DNA of 64,000 nt from assembly GCA_022843955.1 (NCBI GenBank), contig JALHMQ010000001.1, positions 124,001 to 188,000 on the forward strand. The letters run 5' to 3'. The translations under genes were made by a program, and so were the position numbers. Shown here one piece after another: positions 63,493-64,000 of the stretch (position 1 is the stretch's first letter; each line of letters opens with the position of its first letter). The notes below the pieces were generated by a model. The model saw only the letters and a program-made list of their open reading frames with translations. It searched no databases and was not told where the DNA came from. Source of the DNA: Burkholderiaceae bacterium (GTDB lineage Bacteria; Pseudomonadota; Gammaproteobacteria; Burkholderiales; Burkholderiaceae_F).

Positions 63493-64000
63493 ATGACGAA
63501 GAAGCTGAGCCTTCGGGCCGCCGCAGTGGCGGGCGTAACCGTGTTCGCTGCGCTGCTCCTGCCCCAAGAAGTGCGCGCACAGGACGCCTCGAACGGCTAT
63601 CGCCTGTGGAACTTCACCAGCACCATCAAGGGCACCGCGCTCAACTGCATCGGCTGCCATGGTCAGGATCCCTACAACCCACCCAACGCGATGTTGGTCG
63701 GCGTGAACATCGGCACGGCCTGCGGCATGACCTGGCCCCAAGGCACCGCGCACGCACTCAGGGGCCTGTGCAACATCGGCAACGCAGCAACGCAGGCGGA
63801 CTCGGTCGGTCGCATGGGCGTTGGGCTGGCGCAGCCGCAAATGGCGCAGTTCATGATTCTGTCGACTGCGGAGCGGGCGGACCTGTCAGCGTTCCTGCTG
63901 GCGTCCTTTCAGCGCGTCGCCGTGCCGTTTGCCCGCCCGGAGTTCCAGCAGTCGGGGTCGACCACGGCGATCGGGACGCTGAACTTCGGCAGCGTCAACG
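63493..64000 (+). CDS. Exported c-type cytochrome, N-terminal part (3' end outside window)
   Basis: Open frame from ATG 63493 to the window edge, 169 residues seen. A signal peptide (about 1-31, hydrophobic AAAVAGVTVFAALLLP) precedes a single haem-binding motif, CIGCH at residues 52-56. Other Cys and a Met in NAMLVGVNIG and RMGVGLAQPQMAQFMILSTA may give the second haem ligand. The cytochrome part ends near residue 150, and the last residues, TTAIGTLNFGSVN, look like the first strand of an immunoglobulin-like choice-of-anchor D repeat. The full protein may therefore be a large surface cytochrome, which cannot be confirmed from this window. Confidence 0.8.
   Translation, partial: MTKKLSLRAAAVAGVTVFAALLLPQEVRAQDASNGYRLWNFTSTIKGTALNCIGCHGQDPYNPPNAMLVGVNIGTACGMTWPQGTAHALRGLCNIGNAATQADSVGRMGVGLAQPQMAQFMILSTAERADLSAFLLASFQRVAVPFARPEFQQSGSTTAIGTLNFGSVN

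Overview
The window is GC-rich, gene-dense bacterial chromosome with no rRNA or tRNA gene that I can see. The gene order points to a betaproteobacterium, most likely Burkholderiales. The right half carries leuC-leuD-leuB-asd-fimV-truA-trpF-trpB-trpA-accD-folC-SPOR protein-cvpA-purF-metZ, a run typical of that order. An aceA / LysR / haloacid-dehalogenase-like / aceB glyoxylate cluster and DUF2863 and DUF2788 family proteins agree with this. I cannot name the species.

Layout. 1-3.4 kb: the C-terminal part of galU, a GalE-like protein whose active-site lysine is replaced, and an rpoN (sigma-54) gene. 3.5-8.4 kb: a DUF2863 protein and a secreted 5'-nucleotidase on the minus strand, then an MFS exporter coupled to an RraA-like protein. 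8.4-13.7 kb: the glyoxylate shunt (aceA, aceB) with a LysR regulator and an HAD enzyme between, and clear intrinsic terminators. 13.8-19.3 kb: GNAT, a spermidine-synthase-like lipoprotein, a NupC-type transporter, an aldehyde dehydrogenase and a membrane-anchored SDR. 19.27-20.31 kb: a complete IS481-family element. 20.3-31.5 kb: YegD-like Hsp70, small membrane proteins, a methyltransferase, dusA, two DUF4124 proteins, an FAD-linked dehydrogenase, wrbA, a YihY protein, a LysE exporter and a hydrolase. 31.5-44.7 kb: metY, proline iminopeptidase, hydroxypyruvate isomerase-like and CBS proteins, an amine-oxidase-like flavoprotein, a broken DUF302 gene, an amidohydrolase, an MFS-PlsC fusion with a patatin, aroC, a second MFS protein and an M48 lipoprotein protease. 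44.7-64 kb: an intradiol dioxygenase, then the leucine, aspartate-family, tryptophan, fatty-acid, folate, purine and methionine genes, and a truncated c-type cytochrome at the edge.

Most notable points. (1) A sequence matching the SAM-II riboswitch lies between purF and metZ and is followed by an intrinsic terminator, so metZ is probably controlled by S-adenosylmethionine. (2) The IS481-family element sits exactly in a palindromic GCTAGC that held the overlapping stop codons of two convergent genes. The duplicated target supplies the stop codons of the SDR, the transposase and the Hsp70 gene, so neither neighbour is damaged. (3) A DUF302 gene has an in-frame UGA and no normal start codon. (4) The GalE-like protein has Leu where the YxxxK lysine should be. 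(5) An MFS-PlsC fusion is translationally coupled to a patatin lipase, suggesting a phospholipid-remodelling pair.

The biosynthetic genes on the right are packed with 1-4 base stop/start overlaps (truA/trpF, trpB/trpA, trpA/accD, folC/SPOR protein), consistent with long co-transcribed units. No CRISPR array, prophage or defence island is evident.
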